Positions 1 to 11,861 of a stretch of DNA of 64,000 nucleotides are shown here, one piece after another. A model generated the notes under the pieces. The model was not told where the DNA came from. It saw nothing but the letters and a program-made list of their open reading frames with translations, and made no database searches. A program made the translations under genes and the position numbers. The DNA is from Flaveria trinervia (lineage: Eukaryota > Streptophyta > Magnoliopsida > Asterales > Asteraceae), in NCBI GenBank assembly GCA_025506515.1, contig CM046457.1:39318231-39382230 (forward strand), in the 5' to 3' direction. Each line of letters starts with the position of its first letter. Position 1 is the first letter of the stretch.

Positions 1-929
1 AAACCTGGCTTGGAAGCTGTTTCTCTATTAAGGATCTTGGTGAAGCTGCCTATATTTTAGGAATAAAGATCTATAGGGATAGATCAAGGCGGTTGATAGG
101 TTTGAATCAAAGTGCATACATTGATAAGATCTTGAAAAGGTTTAAGATGGAAAACTCTAAGGAAGGTACCGTACCTATTCAAAGATGGAAAACACTAAGA
201 AATGTCCAAGCTCAAAGGATGAGCATGACAAAATGATGTGAATTCTGTATGCGTCTGCTATAGGATCCATCATGTATGCAATGATATGCACTAGACCGGA
301 CGTGTCATGCACCTTAAGCATGACAAGCCGATACCAACAAAATCCTGGAAACAGTCATTGGATGGCTGTTTAGAACATACTTAAGTACCTAAGGATAACA
401 AAAGATATGATCCTAATCTATGGATCTGGTGATGAAGAACTCGTTGTAAAAGGTTACATGGATGCGAGTTTCCAAACCGATTTGATGATTCACGATCACA
501 AACGGGATACATTTTCATTCTGAATGGAGGAGTGGTCTCTTGGAAGAGCTCCAAACAGGATGTGGTGGCTCTATCAACTACAGAATCAGAATACGTCGCC
601 GCCTCATTGGCAGCTCAAGAAGCTGCATGGTTAAAGAAATATATTGCCAATCTAGGGGTTATCCGATCCATTCAGGACCCCCTAGAAATCTTTTGTGATA
701 ACGAGGGTGCGATTGCCCAAATCAAGGAACCTCGTGCTCATAAAAGACTAGGCACATTGAGCGGAGATTCAACTACATACGAGATGAAGTTGAAAAAGGA
801 AAGATATGTATTCGGAAAGTTCACACGGATCAAAACATTGCCGATCCTCTCACGATGCTCCTTGGAAAGGCAAAGCATGAAGGTCATACTCGTGCCATGG
901 GACTTCGATATTCTAGTGATTGGATTTGA
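1..929 (+). pseudogene. Copia A1 reverse transcriptase C-terminal part and RNase H (broken)
   Basis: This is the 3' third of a Ty1/Copia pol gene; the 5' part lies outside the window. Read from base 3 it gives the RT thumb region (TWLGSCFSIKDLGEA, then SAYIDKILKRFKMENS). From 532 to about 740 it gives RNase H with VSWKSSKQDVVALSTTESEYVA and IFCDNEGAIAQIKEPRAHK. The same protein is encoded on the minus strand by element C at 22532-24243, which supports the call. The frame breaks near 180-240, where C reads on smoothly. It breaks again near 740, where one missing base shifts the last RNase H stretch; the correct frame then ends at the TGA at 927-929. RNase H would degrade the RNA strand of the cDNA hybrid inside the virus-like particle. 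Dead copy. Confidence 0.9.
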
Positions 930-1705
930 TCTAAAATTTTGTATTTGGATATTTGGAACCTTTTATTATTTGAATAAAAATTATTTGGTTATAATGTTTC
1001 ATTTAATATTCGAGTTTAGCATGTTTAATACATGAGTAAATTGTTTACTCTAAATGTTCGTAGTCATTCAGACTTGTGGGAACAAGTGTGAGGGTAAGAT
1101 TATTATGAACTTGGATTGGTTGATATTCATGAGGATAAATATAGAGCAATGGGTTGCTACCAAGGTTCATAGAAATTTGTGGGATACAAATATTGGACTA
1201 ACCCGCATCTCAAATTTTACTACATGGAATTTTATTGATTGATCATAAGTAAATTGGAGTAAAGGCGAATATCATTTGGTATCCTCAGACCTAAGATACA
1301 TATTGGGTTTTGATATTCACCAAGTGTCATACCTTGATCTGGTTATCCGCTGTTCTGAAATAATGGACAGTACATGACACTATGTTTAGGTGTGACACAA
1401 GGTGCTTGTGAGAAACGTATGTAGTCAAGATGAGATTTGTTCCTCTTATTCGTTGAGAGTAAGATGTCTAAGGCATGGATAAGTTAAATCAACAAGGAAT
1501 GATCACTCTGTGTCCTTGGATTTAACATGACATCTGTAACAAAACGATAGATGTTCAATTCACCTAAATCATTTCAAGTAGGATACTTGAATGGGATGAT
1601 GTTATTGAATGGCTATAAGTCATGCGTATTAAGGGTAGTAAACTGTTGTTAGGCGGTATTTACTCCTTGCATCAATCTTCTATGAATCTTGTGCAAGTGA
1701 GAGAT
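930..1705 (+). other. A1 3' untranslated region with polypurine tract
   Basis: Non-coding stretch between the pol stop and the 3' LTR. A diverged copy lies at 2660-3336 (A2) and, reverse complemented, at 12850-13600 (element C), so it is a conserved 3' UTR of this family. The last bases (1694-1705, CAAGTGAGAGAT) are the purine-rich primer site for plus-strand synthesis directly before the LTR. Short ORFs here (for example 1054-1242) have no family support. Confidence 0.8.
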
Positions 1706-2592
1706 TGTTGGATTCTATATGCCCAAGACACATAGAACATTGATGCGGTTAGTATGTCATGATCCAAGTCGGGTTATACCCAATAACAAGCTTTGCATTT
1801 ACCGACAATTATTCAATTGATGATATGATCATGCAATTAAATAATAACACCAAATTTAGAAAATGGGTTTTCTAAATAAGTTGCATATGAGATGGAACAA
1901 CTTATTAGGATATTTTGTTCAAGAATATTACTTAGTGTTATTTAAGTTAGTTAGATAACATTAAGTAATAAAAGAGTTTATAAGTTATACAATTAAAAGT
2001 TAATTGTACAACTTATAAGGGACTAGTTTTAATAAATTGGTAAATTAAGTTTTGGGGGAAATGTGGTCTTGAGACCTATTTCGGCCGCCCCACCCTCTCC
2101 AATGAGGGTGTTTTACTTTCTTGTAACCTTCACTATCTTGATGTACTAGTCCCACACTCCATAAGACATCTCTTCCTTACATGCAAAAAAATGAGAAGCT
2201 CTCATTTCTCTCTCTAAAACTCTTGGCATTTCAGCACCTTTGGAGAGGATTTGAAGTTGTTTTAGTGTTCATCTCCCTAGCAAGAAGAGGTGTTTGCAAG
2301 TTAGCTTGGGGTATACAAGCTTGAGGGGTCCTTTCCTTGGATCCTTGGCCGAATTTCGAGCATCCTTCATCCCTTTCTCGGTCGGTTTTAAGCTGAAGAA
2401 AGGTAGTTATTCACAGCTTGCTTATTCACATATTATGATCCTTTTGTTTTGGGTTTGTTTCATACATATATATGTCACGATAAAAACATGAAATTTCAGC
2501 TTTATAATCATGTTTTAAAATATATATATCTGCTGCGTTTTCTTGAATGTTTAAGAGGTTAAACTTTGGTTTTATGGACAACAAACCCGTCA
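1706..2592 (+). repeat. 3' LTR of Copia A1
   Basis: Starts TGTTGGATTC immediately after the polypurine tract and ends ...AAACCCGTCA. It aligns along its length with the LTRs of element C (11917-12849 and 27666-28596 in reverse). The shared start TNTTGGATTCTATATGCCC-like block and the shared end near AACAAACCC define the ends. The right edge is inferred from that alignment and the terminal CA. The 5' LTR is outside the window, so age and TSD cannot be judged. Confidence 0.8.
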
Positions 2593-3336
2593 ACCCTTTA
2601 TTACTTGAATGAATTATTTGGTAATAACAATTAAACTAATGTTCCTTTTTGCATGTTTAAAATCCCTGAGTAAATTATTTACTCATAACGTCTGTAGTTG
2701 TTCATGCTTGTGCGAACAAGTATGAAGGTAATGCTATTATGACCTTGGATTGGTAGATATTCATATGGATGAATATAGAGCAAAAGGTTGTTGCCAAAGT
2801 TCATAGATATTTTTGGGATGCAAATATTGGACTGACCTGCATCTCAAATGTTACTACATGGAATCTTCCTGATTGATCATAAGTAATTTTGAGTAATGGC
2901 AAACATCATTTGGTATCCTCTGACCTGAGACACATATTGGTCTTGATATTTACCGAATATTATACTTTGACTTAGTTCTCCGCTGGTTTGAAACATGGAA
3001 GTACATAAGTCTAAGTTCACGTATGATATAAGGTAATTGTGAGAGATGTATGTAGTCAAGATGGGATTTGTCCCTCTTATTCGTTGAGAGTAAGATGTCT
3101 AAGACCTGATAAAGTTAAATTAATGGAGAATGATCACTCTGTGTCTCTACGATTTAACATGACATCTGCGACAAAAGGATAAATGATTGATTCACCTAAA
3201 TCATTCAAGTATGGTACTTGAAGGAGATGATGTTATTGAATGGCACTTAGTCATACATATTAAGGGTAGTAAACCGTTGTTAAGCGGTATTTACTGCTTG
3301 CATCAATCTTCTATGAATCTTGTGCAAGTGGGAGAT
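2593..3336 (+). mobile_element. Copia A2 fragment: 3' untranslated region
   Basis: Second copy of the family's 3' UTR. Sequence from about 2594 matches A1 from about 957 onward, followed by the same order of blocks up to the polypurine tract CAAGTGGGAGAT at 3325-3336. No coding sequence of A2 is present to its left; the A1 LTR abuts it directly. The simplest reading is that A1 inserted into the 3' UTR of A2, with the rest of A2 left of the window, but recombination between the two could give the same picture. Confidence 0.75.
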
Positions 3337-4280
3337 TGTTGATCTTGTATGCCCAAGACACATACAAGATTGATGTGGTTAGTACATTATGATCCAAGTC
3401 GGGTCATACCCAATAACAAGCTACACAAACACAAATAAATGTTTATTTGTTGATGAGATCATACAATTAAACATTGACACCAATTTAGAAAATGAGTTTT
3501 CTAAAACATTGCTTTGTAATAGAACAATATTATATGGATAGTTTGTTCATGAGATATTATTTGTTTCATTATTTAAGTTGGTTAAATAATAACAAATAAA
3601 CGTGTCTTAATGATATAAAATTAAAATAGGTTTTAATTTTATAAATTAAGGGGTTGAAAGAGTACAAGTTTATAAAAGTTTCAAAATGGGGGGAACATAT
3701 TTTAAAACACATTTTTGGCCACCCCATGTGGGGTCTTTTAGTCTTGGTTCTTGCAAGACTTAAAACTTACTTGCACTCTTCCAACTCTCCTCTCTCCAAG
3801 ACACACTCTCTCTCACACACATAAGCAAAAGAACCTCCCAAAGCAAGGCTGAAAATCGGATTTAGAATCGGATTTGAAAGCTGGAAAAGGGCTGAAACTT
3901 TCGGTTCTTGGAAGGCCTGAGGAAGAGGCTACTTTGGTGTTGCATCCTAACAAGCAAGGTGTTTGAAGAGCTTGTGGGTATCACCACTTGAGGCTCTCTC
4001 TCTTGAGGGCTGGACATTCAACAACATCTTCATATTCATCTCATACATCTACAACATTTGTACAAGAAAGTTTGTATCTACAAACACCCTATGGTTGTTA
4101 TGTCTTGTTTGATAGCATACTATTTCGCATACATTTTGATCCTTACTCTTGGGTTTTGTTTGTTGTTTAATATGGTAAAAATTTTCAGATTATAAACCAT
4201 ATGTCAAACTCCTTTTTCCGCTGCATTTTCATAGTTTAAATGGTTAAAGTAGATTGTTTTACATGTGACAAAACCCAACA
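3337..4280 (+). repeat. 3' LTR of Copia A2
   Basis: Begins TGTTGATCTTG after the polypurine tract and ends ...AAAACCCAACA, giving TGTTG/CAACA terminal inverted repeats. It shares the block ATGCCCAAGACACATA and the 'GATCCAAGTCGGGT' block with the A1 and C LTRs but is clearly a different subfamily. At 4281 the sequence changes abruptly to the ORF3 of element E1, so this is an insertion border. The expected TSD copy on the right would be GACTG (4281-4285); its partner lies outside the window. Confidence 0.85.
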
Positions 4281-4544
4281 GACTGTTCTGCCCTACACTG
4301 TGGCAGATAGTGCCTGCTCCCCATCCATTACGACCTCTTGGCAGGTCTTCCAGAATTCTAGCAGTTGATACTCATAAAGTGAAGGATAAATGGTTAGGGA
4401 GGTGAAATAGTTTGATAGAGTTAAGAAATGGCAAATCTCTGAGAAATGAGGATCTTTCTCAAAGCTCAATAGAGCAACGTGATTATGTCGCATATGTAAC
4501 TGCATGGTAAAGTTCGGGTCATTTCTATGATAAGGGTTGGCCAT
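4281..4544 (-). pseudogene. E1 post-pol ORF3, N-terminal fragment
   Basis: Encodes the first about 85 residues of the extra reading frame that follows pol in this lineage (MANPYHRNDPNFTMQLH at the start, LLEFWKTCQEVVMDGE near the cut). The homologous region in E3 (58693-59199) has the same blocks NYFTSLTI and FWETCQEVIMDGE. The frame ends where the A2 LTR begins. The position behind pol matches the envelope-like ORF described for SIRE-type elements, but nothing seen here (no signal peptide or membrane segment in this piece) shows an envelope function. The true start could be the inner methionine of MQLH. Confidence 0.75.
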
Positions 4545-5289
4545 TTTGAGAGAGATTAAGGATGAAGAAAGATGAAAGAAAGTAATTTCAAAGAGAAATT
4601 AGGGTTTTAGGTTTGGAGGAAAGAAGCAAATGATAGAAAGAGGGGGAAACCGTTGGGTTTATATGTGAAAAAGGATTTTAGATAAAGTTTAATGAAAGAT
4701 GATAAACTTTGAAATCCAAATGTCGGTCCCACCTCTGAAAAAGTAGTTTACTTTTGCTCAAAAAGTAGTTTTCTTGGAAGTCAAAAAGCTTCCAAAGGTA
4801 AATTATCATCGGAAGTTTTAATGAATAAGCTTCCAAAGCTAAAATGACTTAGGAAGAATTTCCTAAGAATTCTGAGAATTTGGACTTCGGAAGAAAATCA
4901 AGACTTGAGAGTTTTGTTCAAAAGAACAAAGCTTCCGAGAGTTAATTTGCATCGGAAAAAGATTGTCCTTGAAAACATATAAGTGCCAAAGGAGATTTTA
5001 AGCTTCAGAAGGTATTTCAAAAATTTCTTCCGAAGGTAAAATCTTGGGCAGTTAGTTCTTTTAAAGGCATAAATTTCTTGCGAAGTTAACAACATAACTT
5101 CCAAAGGATTAAAATTATCATAGTTCTAAGGAAAGTCTTCAAAAGGTTTTATCCAAAGAAAACAAGATCTTATGAAAATGATGAACTAGACAACTTAGGA
5201 CACACATATTTTAAGAAATAATAAGAATTAGTTTGAAGAGAAACCTACTCAAAGTTGATCATCCCAATAGCTGATATTAGATACTTAAA
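4545..5289 (-). other. E1 spacer between pol and ORF3, with repeated CTTCCGAAG motif
   Basis: A+T-rich non-coding stretch, matched at 59060-59744 in E3. It carries perfect copies of the 9-mer CTTCGGAAG/CTTCCGAAG at 4885 and 5027 and many one-base variants (CTTCAGAAG, CTTCCAAAG). Small ORFs in it (for example 4898-5104 minus) are not conserved. Confidence 0.75.
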
Positions 5290-6906
5290 TCTCTATTCAT
5301 CAAAAGCCTTTGTAAACAGATCAGCATATTGTTTATTTGTGTGAACTTTGACTGGTTTAATTAATCCCTTTTCATAGTTATCTTTTATTAAATGATACCT
5401 GATGTTGATGTGTTTGGTCCTTGAGTGCTGCACAGGGTTTTCTGTGATTGAGATAGCACCATTGTTTTCTATGTGAATAGGACTCTCCTTGAAGTTTAAC
5501 CCATAGTCTAACATCTGATTCTGAATCCAAAGCACTTGAGCACAGCAACTTGTAGTAGCAATGTATTCAGCTTTAGCATTTGATGCAGAGACACAGGATT
5601 GTTTCTTGCATTGCCATGAGACAACCCTTCCACCAAGAAACTGACATCCCTAGGATGTAGACTTCACAGTCATGTTGCAACCACCATAATCACTATGTGT
5701 CTAAGCATACAGATTGAAGTCAGGATTCTTAGGATACCATAGACCAAGTGTTGAAGCACCTTTAAGATATCTTAGAATCCTTTTGACAATGATAAAGTGA
5801 GACATCATAGGGTTGGTTTGATATCTTGCACATATGCAAGTGGCAAACATACTATCAGGCCTGCTCGCTATAAGATACATAAGAGACCCAATCATAGCCC
5901 TGTATAAGTGTTCATCTACACACTCCTCCTCAAGATCAGGTCCAAGGGACTGGTTTCTAGCTATGGGTGTCTTAGCAATCTTACAATCAGTCATGTTGAA
6001 CCTCTTGAGTATGTCTTTAACATACTTTGACTGACTAATGAAGATGCCATCTTCAACTAGCTTCACTTGAATTCCCAGAAAGAAATTGAGTTCCCCCATG
6101 GCAGTCATTTCAAATCTATCATTCATCAGCTTCTCAAAGTCTATGCAGAGCTTTGGATTTGTTGAACCAAAGATGATGTCATCTACATATACTTGAATTA
6201 GCAATATGTCATTTTCCTATCCTCTGATGAAGAGAGTTCCATCTATAGTACCTCTCCTATATCCATGTTTGCAAAGATACTTAGATAGAGTCTCATATCA
6301 CTTACTGGGTGCCTGATGGAGCCCATAAAGGGCTTTGTCAAGCTTGCAGACATAATCAGGATGATCAGGATCTACAAAACCAGGTGGTTGTTTGACATAC
6401 ACCTCTTCATCAATCACTCCATACAGAAAAGCATACTTTACATCAAGCTGATAGACCTTGAAGTTCTTGGATGCAGCAAATGCTTGAAATATCTTAACAG
6501 CTTCGGGTCTTGCTACAGGAGCAAAGACATCAGTGTAGTCAATTCCTTCTTCTTGTGTGTATCCTTGAACAACTAGTCTAGCTTTGTTCTGGATGATAAT
6601 GCCTCTACCATCCTTCTTGTTCCTAAGCACCCATTTGGTTCCAACGGTAGTCTTCCCATGAGGAAGAGGACAAAGGTTCCAAACTTTCCGTCTTTTGAAT
6701 TAAAGCAGCTCCTCTAATATAGCCTCAACCCAACTTCCATCCTTTAGAGCCTCATCAACTTTCTTTGGCTCTATCTGGGATAAGAAACAAGAGTGAAGAG
6801 AAACATTTGCTTCATGGGTTTGTCCTCTTGTTCTTAACCCTATGATAACATCTCCAATGATGTTTGTGGTGGGGTGAGACTTGTGGATCCTTAGCTGAGG
6901 GATCAC
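5290..6906 (-). pseudogene. E1 reverse transcriptase and RNase H (broken)
   Basis: RT copies the element RNA into cDNA in the cytoplasmic particle; RNase H removes the template. Reading leftward: the RT entry block WVEAILEEL, then GRGIIIQNKARLVVQGYTQ and YQLDVKYAFLYG (first catalytic Asp), CKLDKALYGLHQAPSK, the catalytic YVDD box in VYVDDIIFGSTN (about 6165-6200), and RNase H with GLWYPKNPDF, CKKQSCVSASNAKAEY and HINIRYHLIKDNYEKG. The frame ends at about 5290 with LFTKAFDE. In-frame stops interrupt it at the junctions near 6700, 6297, 6210 and 5700, at least one as TGG to TGA (ahead of YETLSKYL). Domain order is complete, so this is point decay rather than deletion. Confidence 0.93.
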
Positions 6907-6926
6907 AACAAGTTGTTGAGAAAGAT

Positions 6927-7259
6927 CTAAATTAGAGAAATTATATCTGGCATAGATGTTTCTCCCACCACATCAGCACACTTATCAAGAGAAGCTTGAT
7001 CCAATGAGTGTATGACATCATTGATGTTGTCATCTATGGAGTGGTTATCAGCATCAAGAAAGTCTTGATCACTATTACCACTACCATCATTGTCTTCTGC
7101 ATTTGAAGTATCTTTATCTGGCTGTGGAGCCTCTGAGTTGGAATTTGAAGGCATACTAGATGTGTCAGTTGAGTGTGTCATTGGATCAAGATCACCTGTA
7201 TTTAAGTTGAAGGTCTTCTCAGCTCAAATCTTGGATCAAGATCACCTGTATTTAAGTTT
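6927..7259 (-). pseudogene. E1 integrase-RT linker (acidic, low complexity)
   Basis: The linker between integrase and RT is rich in Ser, Asp, Asn and Glu (DNDGSGNSDQDFLDADNHS). Such linkers are variable in Copia polyproteins and have no known fold. Its upstream part contains the direct repeat at 7181-7258, which breaks the frame. Confidence 0.6.
7181..7258 (-). repeat. 28-bp direct repeat, 50-bp period, in the E1 linker
   Basis: The segment TTGGATCAAGATCACCTGTA plus the following TTTAAGTT occurs at 7181-7208 and again, identical, at 7231-7258. It is a local tandem duplication in the integrase-RT linker; a 50-bp shift is not a multiple of three. Confidence 0.85.
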
Positions 7260-8680
7260 TTGTAGATCCTGAAACAATGTCATAAGATTTGTTAAAACAG
7301 TTGGTAACTAAATCAAGAGCAAACAGCTAATCAGGACGAAAACCAGCCACACAGGGTGTGTGTTCATTGAAAGTCACATTGGCTGACTCCTTAACAATTC
7401 TAGTTTTGAGATTGTATACTCTATAAGCCTTAGCTTGGCAAGAGTATCCAATAAAGTGTCCATCATCTCATTTCTCAGTAAACTTGGCAATTTGATCTTT
7501 GGTATTCAAGATGGTGCAAGGACAACCAAATGACCTGAGAAAACCAATGAAAGGTTTCCTCTCGTGCCAAAGTTCATAAGGAGTCTTGCCATGAGTCTTA
7601 CCCACTAAAACTCTGTTATGCATATAGTAGGCAGTGTTGACTGTCTCTGCCCAGAAGTTGATGGGCAGCTTAGAGTCAGACAACATGGTTCTTGCAGCTT
7701 CAATCAGTGTCCTGTTTCTCCTCTTAGCAACACCTTTTTGCTGAGGAGTCCTGGGAGCACTGTATTGTCTTGTAATACCTTTTTCATCACAAAATGTATC
7801 AAGGATTTGGTTCTTGAATTCAGTTCCCTGATCACATCTTATGATTTTGACCTTGTGATCAGATTGATACTCAATCTTCAAGATGAAATTCTTCAGAATC
7901 TCAGGATTCTCATCCATAGTTCTAAGGAAGAAGACCCAAGTGAATCTTGTAAAGTCATCTGTGATCACCGAACAATAAGAGGTCCTTCCTGGACTCATTA
8001 CATTGGTGGGGCCAAAGAGATCCATATGTAACAAGTGTAGGGGAGTAGTGATGGAGTTTCTTTCCTTAGGCTTGTGAGATACCTTGTGTTGCTTCCCTTT
8101 CAGGCATGCAACACAAATGCAACACAATGCCATCACTTGTAAACTCTTTCTTTGGTATTCCAGTTACCAAATCATTCTTAAGTAGTTTATTCATATTCTT
8201 AAAGTTTACATGACACATTCTTTTATGCCATAGGAAAGACTCGTCACTATTTGGTTTAGACAGAAAGCATGAAACTTCTCCAGAGGGAGATGTTTCTTGC
8301 AGATCCATCTTGTACATGTTCCCTACCTAGGGCTCTAAGCAGAATATGCTCATGAGGAACGACCACCCCGGGCTTGAGAACAATGCACTCATGCTTAGTA
8401 AAGAGCATGTTATGGCTCTGATCACAAAATTGGGATACACTTAGAAGATTGTACACAAGCTCCTTGACAAAGTTTACCTTTTCAATGCTGAGCTTACCAT
8501 TTGTGACCTTGCCCCTTCAAAAAATGTAACCACCTTCATCTCCTCCAAAGGCAACTAGCCTTCCATCAATCCTTTCAAAGTTCTAGAATAGTAACCTTTT
8601 GCCTATCATATGCCTAGAACAGCCACTGTCAATGATCCAGACATTTTTGTTTGTCTTGAGCTGTCCCTACACAAAGAAAA
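7260..8680 (-). pseudogene. E1 protease and integrase (broken)
   Basis: The aspartic protease active site WIIDSGCSRHM lies at about 8602-8645. The pre-integrase zinc region follows, with ESFLWHKRMCHVNFKNMNKL and CLKGKQHKVSH. The integrase core then has LLHMDLFGPTN (first Asp) and IRCDQGTEFKN (second Asp). The C-terminal part runs from FWAETVNTAYYMHNRVL through GFLRSFGCPC to about 7260. Where the family reads GVVER, E1 reads GVAKRRNRTL: the catalytic Glu of the D,D-35-E triad is Lys, so even an intact frame would be inactive. Stops and frame changes occur near 8585, 8330, 8130 and 7467. Integrase would join the cDNA to host DNA in the nucleus. Confidence 0.92.
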
Positions 8681-8699
8681 TGATTAGTTACATTTGGAA

Positions 8700-11402
8700 A
8701 CCCAAGCCTTACTTGTCTTGGGCTCACTAAGTAAAACAGAAGGTAATGCAACAATAATAGATCCTATGGTTGTACTTGGAGGATCTTGAGCTGTTGTTGA
8801 TGAAGAATTTTCAGTCATTTGGTCTTTCTTAGACTTCCCACCACCTTTGGAAGCTTGGACTTGACCTTCAATATGTCGGAAGCTTTTGATACTTCGAAAG
8901 TTTTGATGACTGGACCTTTGGAAGATTCTGTAGACGCTACAGCAGACTTCAGTGCTTCGGAAGTATTCCTTCCTTTCGAGACCAACTTTTCTGCCGAAGG
9001 CAATTTTCCACTTGCCTTCTTCTTAGTTTTTGAGCTTCCGAAGGAAACAAATTTTCCTTCCGAAGCTTGAATCTTCTTAGAACTCTTGGAAGTCTTTGGT
9101 TTGGTCATGTGAAGAGTACTCTTAGGATTGTATGGATAATCCTTAGCAAGATGAGTAGTACTTTCACACATAACACACTCTATTTTTTTCTTCCCAAGAG
9201 CCTTTTGCTAGGAACAAGACTGACTTTGGTCGCATCCCTTCTCCATCCTCATCTATGCAGATGCTGAGACAATCCTTTTGGGTTGAGGACTGTTTTTGGA
9301 GTTTGATGGTCCAGGCTATGTAGTAGTGGTACATAGCTAATCAGTCTTCTTCTTGGTATTGAGATGATTTGAACATGAACTAGAACTCTTAGCAGAAGAG
9401 TTGAGGTTGATGTCTTTAGTCTTTACCACTTCAAACCCTGCAGAGATAAAAATTTGTTTCTGCTTAGAGTCAAAAGTAGCCTTGATCTCTTGAGCCTTCC
9501 TTGCTTTTCTTTTGCTCCTTCTGATCAAGTTCTTTCTCATTGACTTGGTCATCACAATATTCTTCTTCTCCTTAGAAGGATAATGGCCCTTCTTAGAATC
9601 CTATTCTTCACTCTTCTCAGAGGAATTCTTCACTATCACTTCTTCATCCTCTTCACTCAAAGGATCTATGAGAGGAAGCTCATCTTCACAAGTTCCACAT
9701 CTTGGTGATCTTACAGACAAGATTGTGTGTGCAGGAGATTTCTCATATGATCCCAGTCCCTGCTTGTTTTTATAACACATTTTGTTGTGCAGGGATGAGG
9801 ATATCATGTTCTTGAAGGTGTCTTTTTCAAGAACACACTTTTCTATCCTGGCTTTGCTGATCACAAGCTCATCCTGGCACTCAGTCAGCTTAGTTATGAG
9901 ATCCTTGATCTAAGTCCTAAAATATGTATGCTCATGTTTTAGAACTGAAATAGTTTTCTCTAAGTCCTCTATCTTTAGTTTATAATCATTTTCAAACTTT
10001 CTAAAATTAGCTTTTAAAATGTTTAAGGACTTAAATCATATCTCATTTCCAAGTTGTAGGACTTGTATCTATTAAATTTACCAAGGGGTACCGAGATGTT
10101 CCAATACCTGAGCTTCATCATGATCTGCGATCAGTGCTTGGTTTGGAGAAACATCTTCCACCTGAAAGCTCCAGTCAAAGCCTCCTTCTTCAACAACAAC
10201 TGCAGCCTGCTACTTTGACTTCTCATTCTGGGGAGCTTTGTCAGTGTAGTAAGGTTTTGACTGTGTTTGGCCACCATTTGTTCTAGGTTCCTTACAGTCC
10301 CTGGCAAAGTGGCCCATCAAGTTGCAGTTGTAACACTTGACTTTGTCTTTGTCCAGGCCAAACAATCCACTGGTTGCATTGCTTGGAAACTTCCTTCCAG
10401 TCTGCTTGTAGAACTTCTTGGCTCTATGAGTAAGAAGAGCCATCTGCTGGACTATCTCCATGTACTCCAGATCATCTGGATGGATACAGTCCAGGTCTTC
10501 AAGGGTGAAAAGAAAGCTGCCACAACTTTCATCAGAAGACACAAAGGCTTGAGAAGAACTTGCCTCTTGGAATAGGCTTCCTTGGGTGTAGTTCTCCCTT
10601 GGTGTCTCTAGGAAGGGGATGAAAGGGCCCTTATGTGAGTTGTCAGGGTAGCATATGCGATGATGTTGGGGTTCTATGCTATCCCTTTCAACCACATGTA
10701 GGGCTGAACCCATTTAATTGTTGGAGTTGCCAGATGAACCTTGCATGTTCATCTCCATCTTGTAGCCACTGAGAATCCTATATAACTCTGTCAAAGTGAT
10801 AGTTTTAAGGTTCTCGGTTCTCTTGATCACCATAACGTAGTGTGTCCATTGCTTAGGAAGTGAGGACATGAACTTCCTTACAATGTCTCTGTTCTTAAGA
10901 GCAACTCCTCCATCCACAAGGGTATCCACAATATCAACATACCTGAAGTATTGTTGAGTCATGGTTTCACCTGCTTTGAAGGTGAAGTTTTCAAACTGCT
11001 GCTTTAGGAGATCCTTCTTGTTCTCCTTAGCTTGAGAGGAACCCTCATACATCAGTTTCAATGCATCCCACAATTACTTAGCTGTTTTCCATTTCTTGAA
11101 ACCTCTGTATACAGAGTTTGGAAGAGCAGTTTGAAGAGCTGTCATGGTTTTTCTATCAATCTCTACTCTTTTCCTGTCTTCATTAGAGTAGTTTGCCATA
11201 GCATTGGGGATCATACCACCACCATAGCAGAGGGGGTGCTTGGTATGTAAGGTCCATTCTCAACAGACTCCCACATTCTTGAGTGTAGAGACCTGATGAA
11301 ACCTTCCATTCTCAGGCACCGGGTGTCAAAGTCATCAAGAGTGATCAGTGGGACTTGTTCATGGTTCCAGTTTCGATATCCGTTTTGGAAATGGCTGTCA
11401 TT
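8700..11402 (-). pseudogene. E1 gag (broken), two zinc-knuckle regions
   Basis: Gag forms the virus-like particle. The start lies near 11402 (ATGACAGCC on the minus strand). The conserved UBN2-type core is at 10714-11073 (MWDALKLMYEGSSQAKENKK, FENFTFKAGETMTQQYFRY, RKFMSSLPKQWTHYV). The first CCHC knuckle, CYNCNLMGHFARDC, is at about 10290-10330. A long Lys/Ser-rich second half (9337-9864) follows, then a second, damaged knuckle (CESTTHLAKDYP, last Cys to Tyr) at about 9130-9170. The stretch 8815-9060 codes a repetitive SE/SA/K linker built on the CTTCCGAAG motif (perfect copies at 8955, 9035, 9057). Stops occur at about 11080, between 10713 and 10714, and several times from 10200 to 9870. The same family is seen in E2. 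Confidence 0.88.
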
Positions 11403-11471
11403 TGATAAGTTGAGTATTTGTGTTTGTCATGGATCTTAAGATGGTCAGATCTTATATCAAGAGCCTGGAAT

Positions 11472-11483
11472 GTTCTGATACCA
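11472..11483 (-). promoter_or_regulatory. E1 primer binding site (initiator tRNA-Met type)
   Basis: On the minus strand TGGTATCAGAAC follows two bases after the LTR end (...CCCGCA, TT). It matches the 3' end of plant initiator tRNA-Met (TGGTATCAGAGC) with one mismatch and marks the 5' end of E1. Confidence 0.8.
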
Positions 11484-11485
11484 AA

Positions 11486-11861
11486 TGCGGGATTATTGAA
11501 GGGTGGTCACTTACAACACAACAACACAAAGAGGAGAGTAACTTAACTTAATCAAACAATGAACTGGATTAATCACAAGTAAAGACACTAAGAACATAAC
11601 TATTAAGAGACAGAATACAAGAGCAAGATACATAAGTATATGGTTTTCAAGGTTGCAGTATATTGCTTTCTCTATGTTCTATTACAAGTGTTACAAAGCA
11701 TGAAAAAAAGTTACAAGAACATGAGATACTAATACTACATCCTAGAGCCGGCCACACTATTAAAGCTAGCTGGATTCAATTGACTAGACACAAAACAAAA
11801 TCAATTATAGAGTCAAAAAGCCAGATTGCCTTTTGGACTTTGTGACTATGACATGCCTTTT
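11486..11861 (-). repeat. E1 5' LTR, partial (3' part only)
   Basis: Matches the E3 LTR (54379-54750, same orientation) over the blocks ACAACACAACAACAC, AGAGACAGA.TACAAGAGCAAGAT and GACTTTGTGACTATGACATGCC. It then stops matching at about 11861, where plus-oriented LTR sequence of the same family begins. About half of the LTR is missing. Confidence 0.8.

Larger units (their letters stand above)
4281..11861 (-). mobile_element. Ty1/Copia element E1, SIRE/Maximus-like, truncated at both ends
   Basis: On the minus strand, right to left: LTR fragment, tRNA-Met-type primer site, gag with two zinc knuckles, protease, integrase, RT, RNase H, a spacer of about 740 bp and the start of a post-pol ORF3. 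The order protease-integrase-RT-RNase H identifies Ty1/Copia. The RNase H region with LGLWYPKNPDF and the extra ORF behind pol point to the SIRE/Maximus lineage. The 3' end is cut off by the A2 LTR at 4280 and continues outside the window. The 5' LTR is only partial and joins head to head with that of E2. All genes carry stops or frameshifts. Confidence 0.88.

Noticed and set aside
7618..8031. Plus-strand ORF of 137 codons opposite E1 integrase
   Set aside because: The opposite strand encodes clear integrase motifs; this frame shows none.
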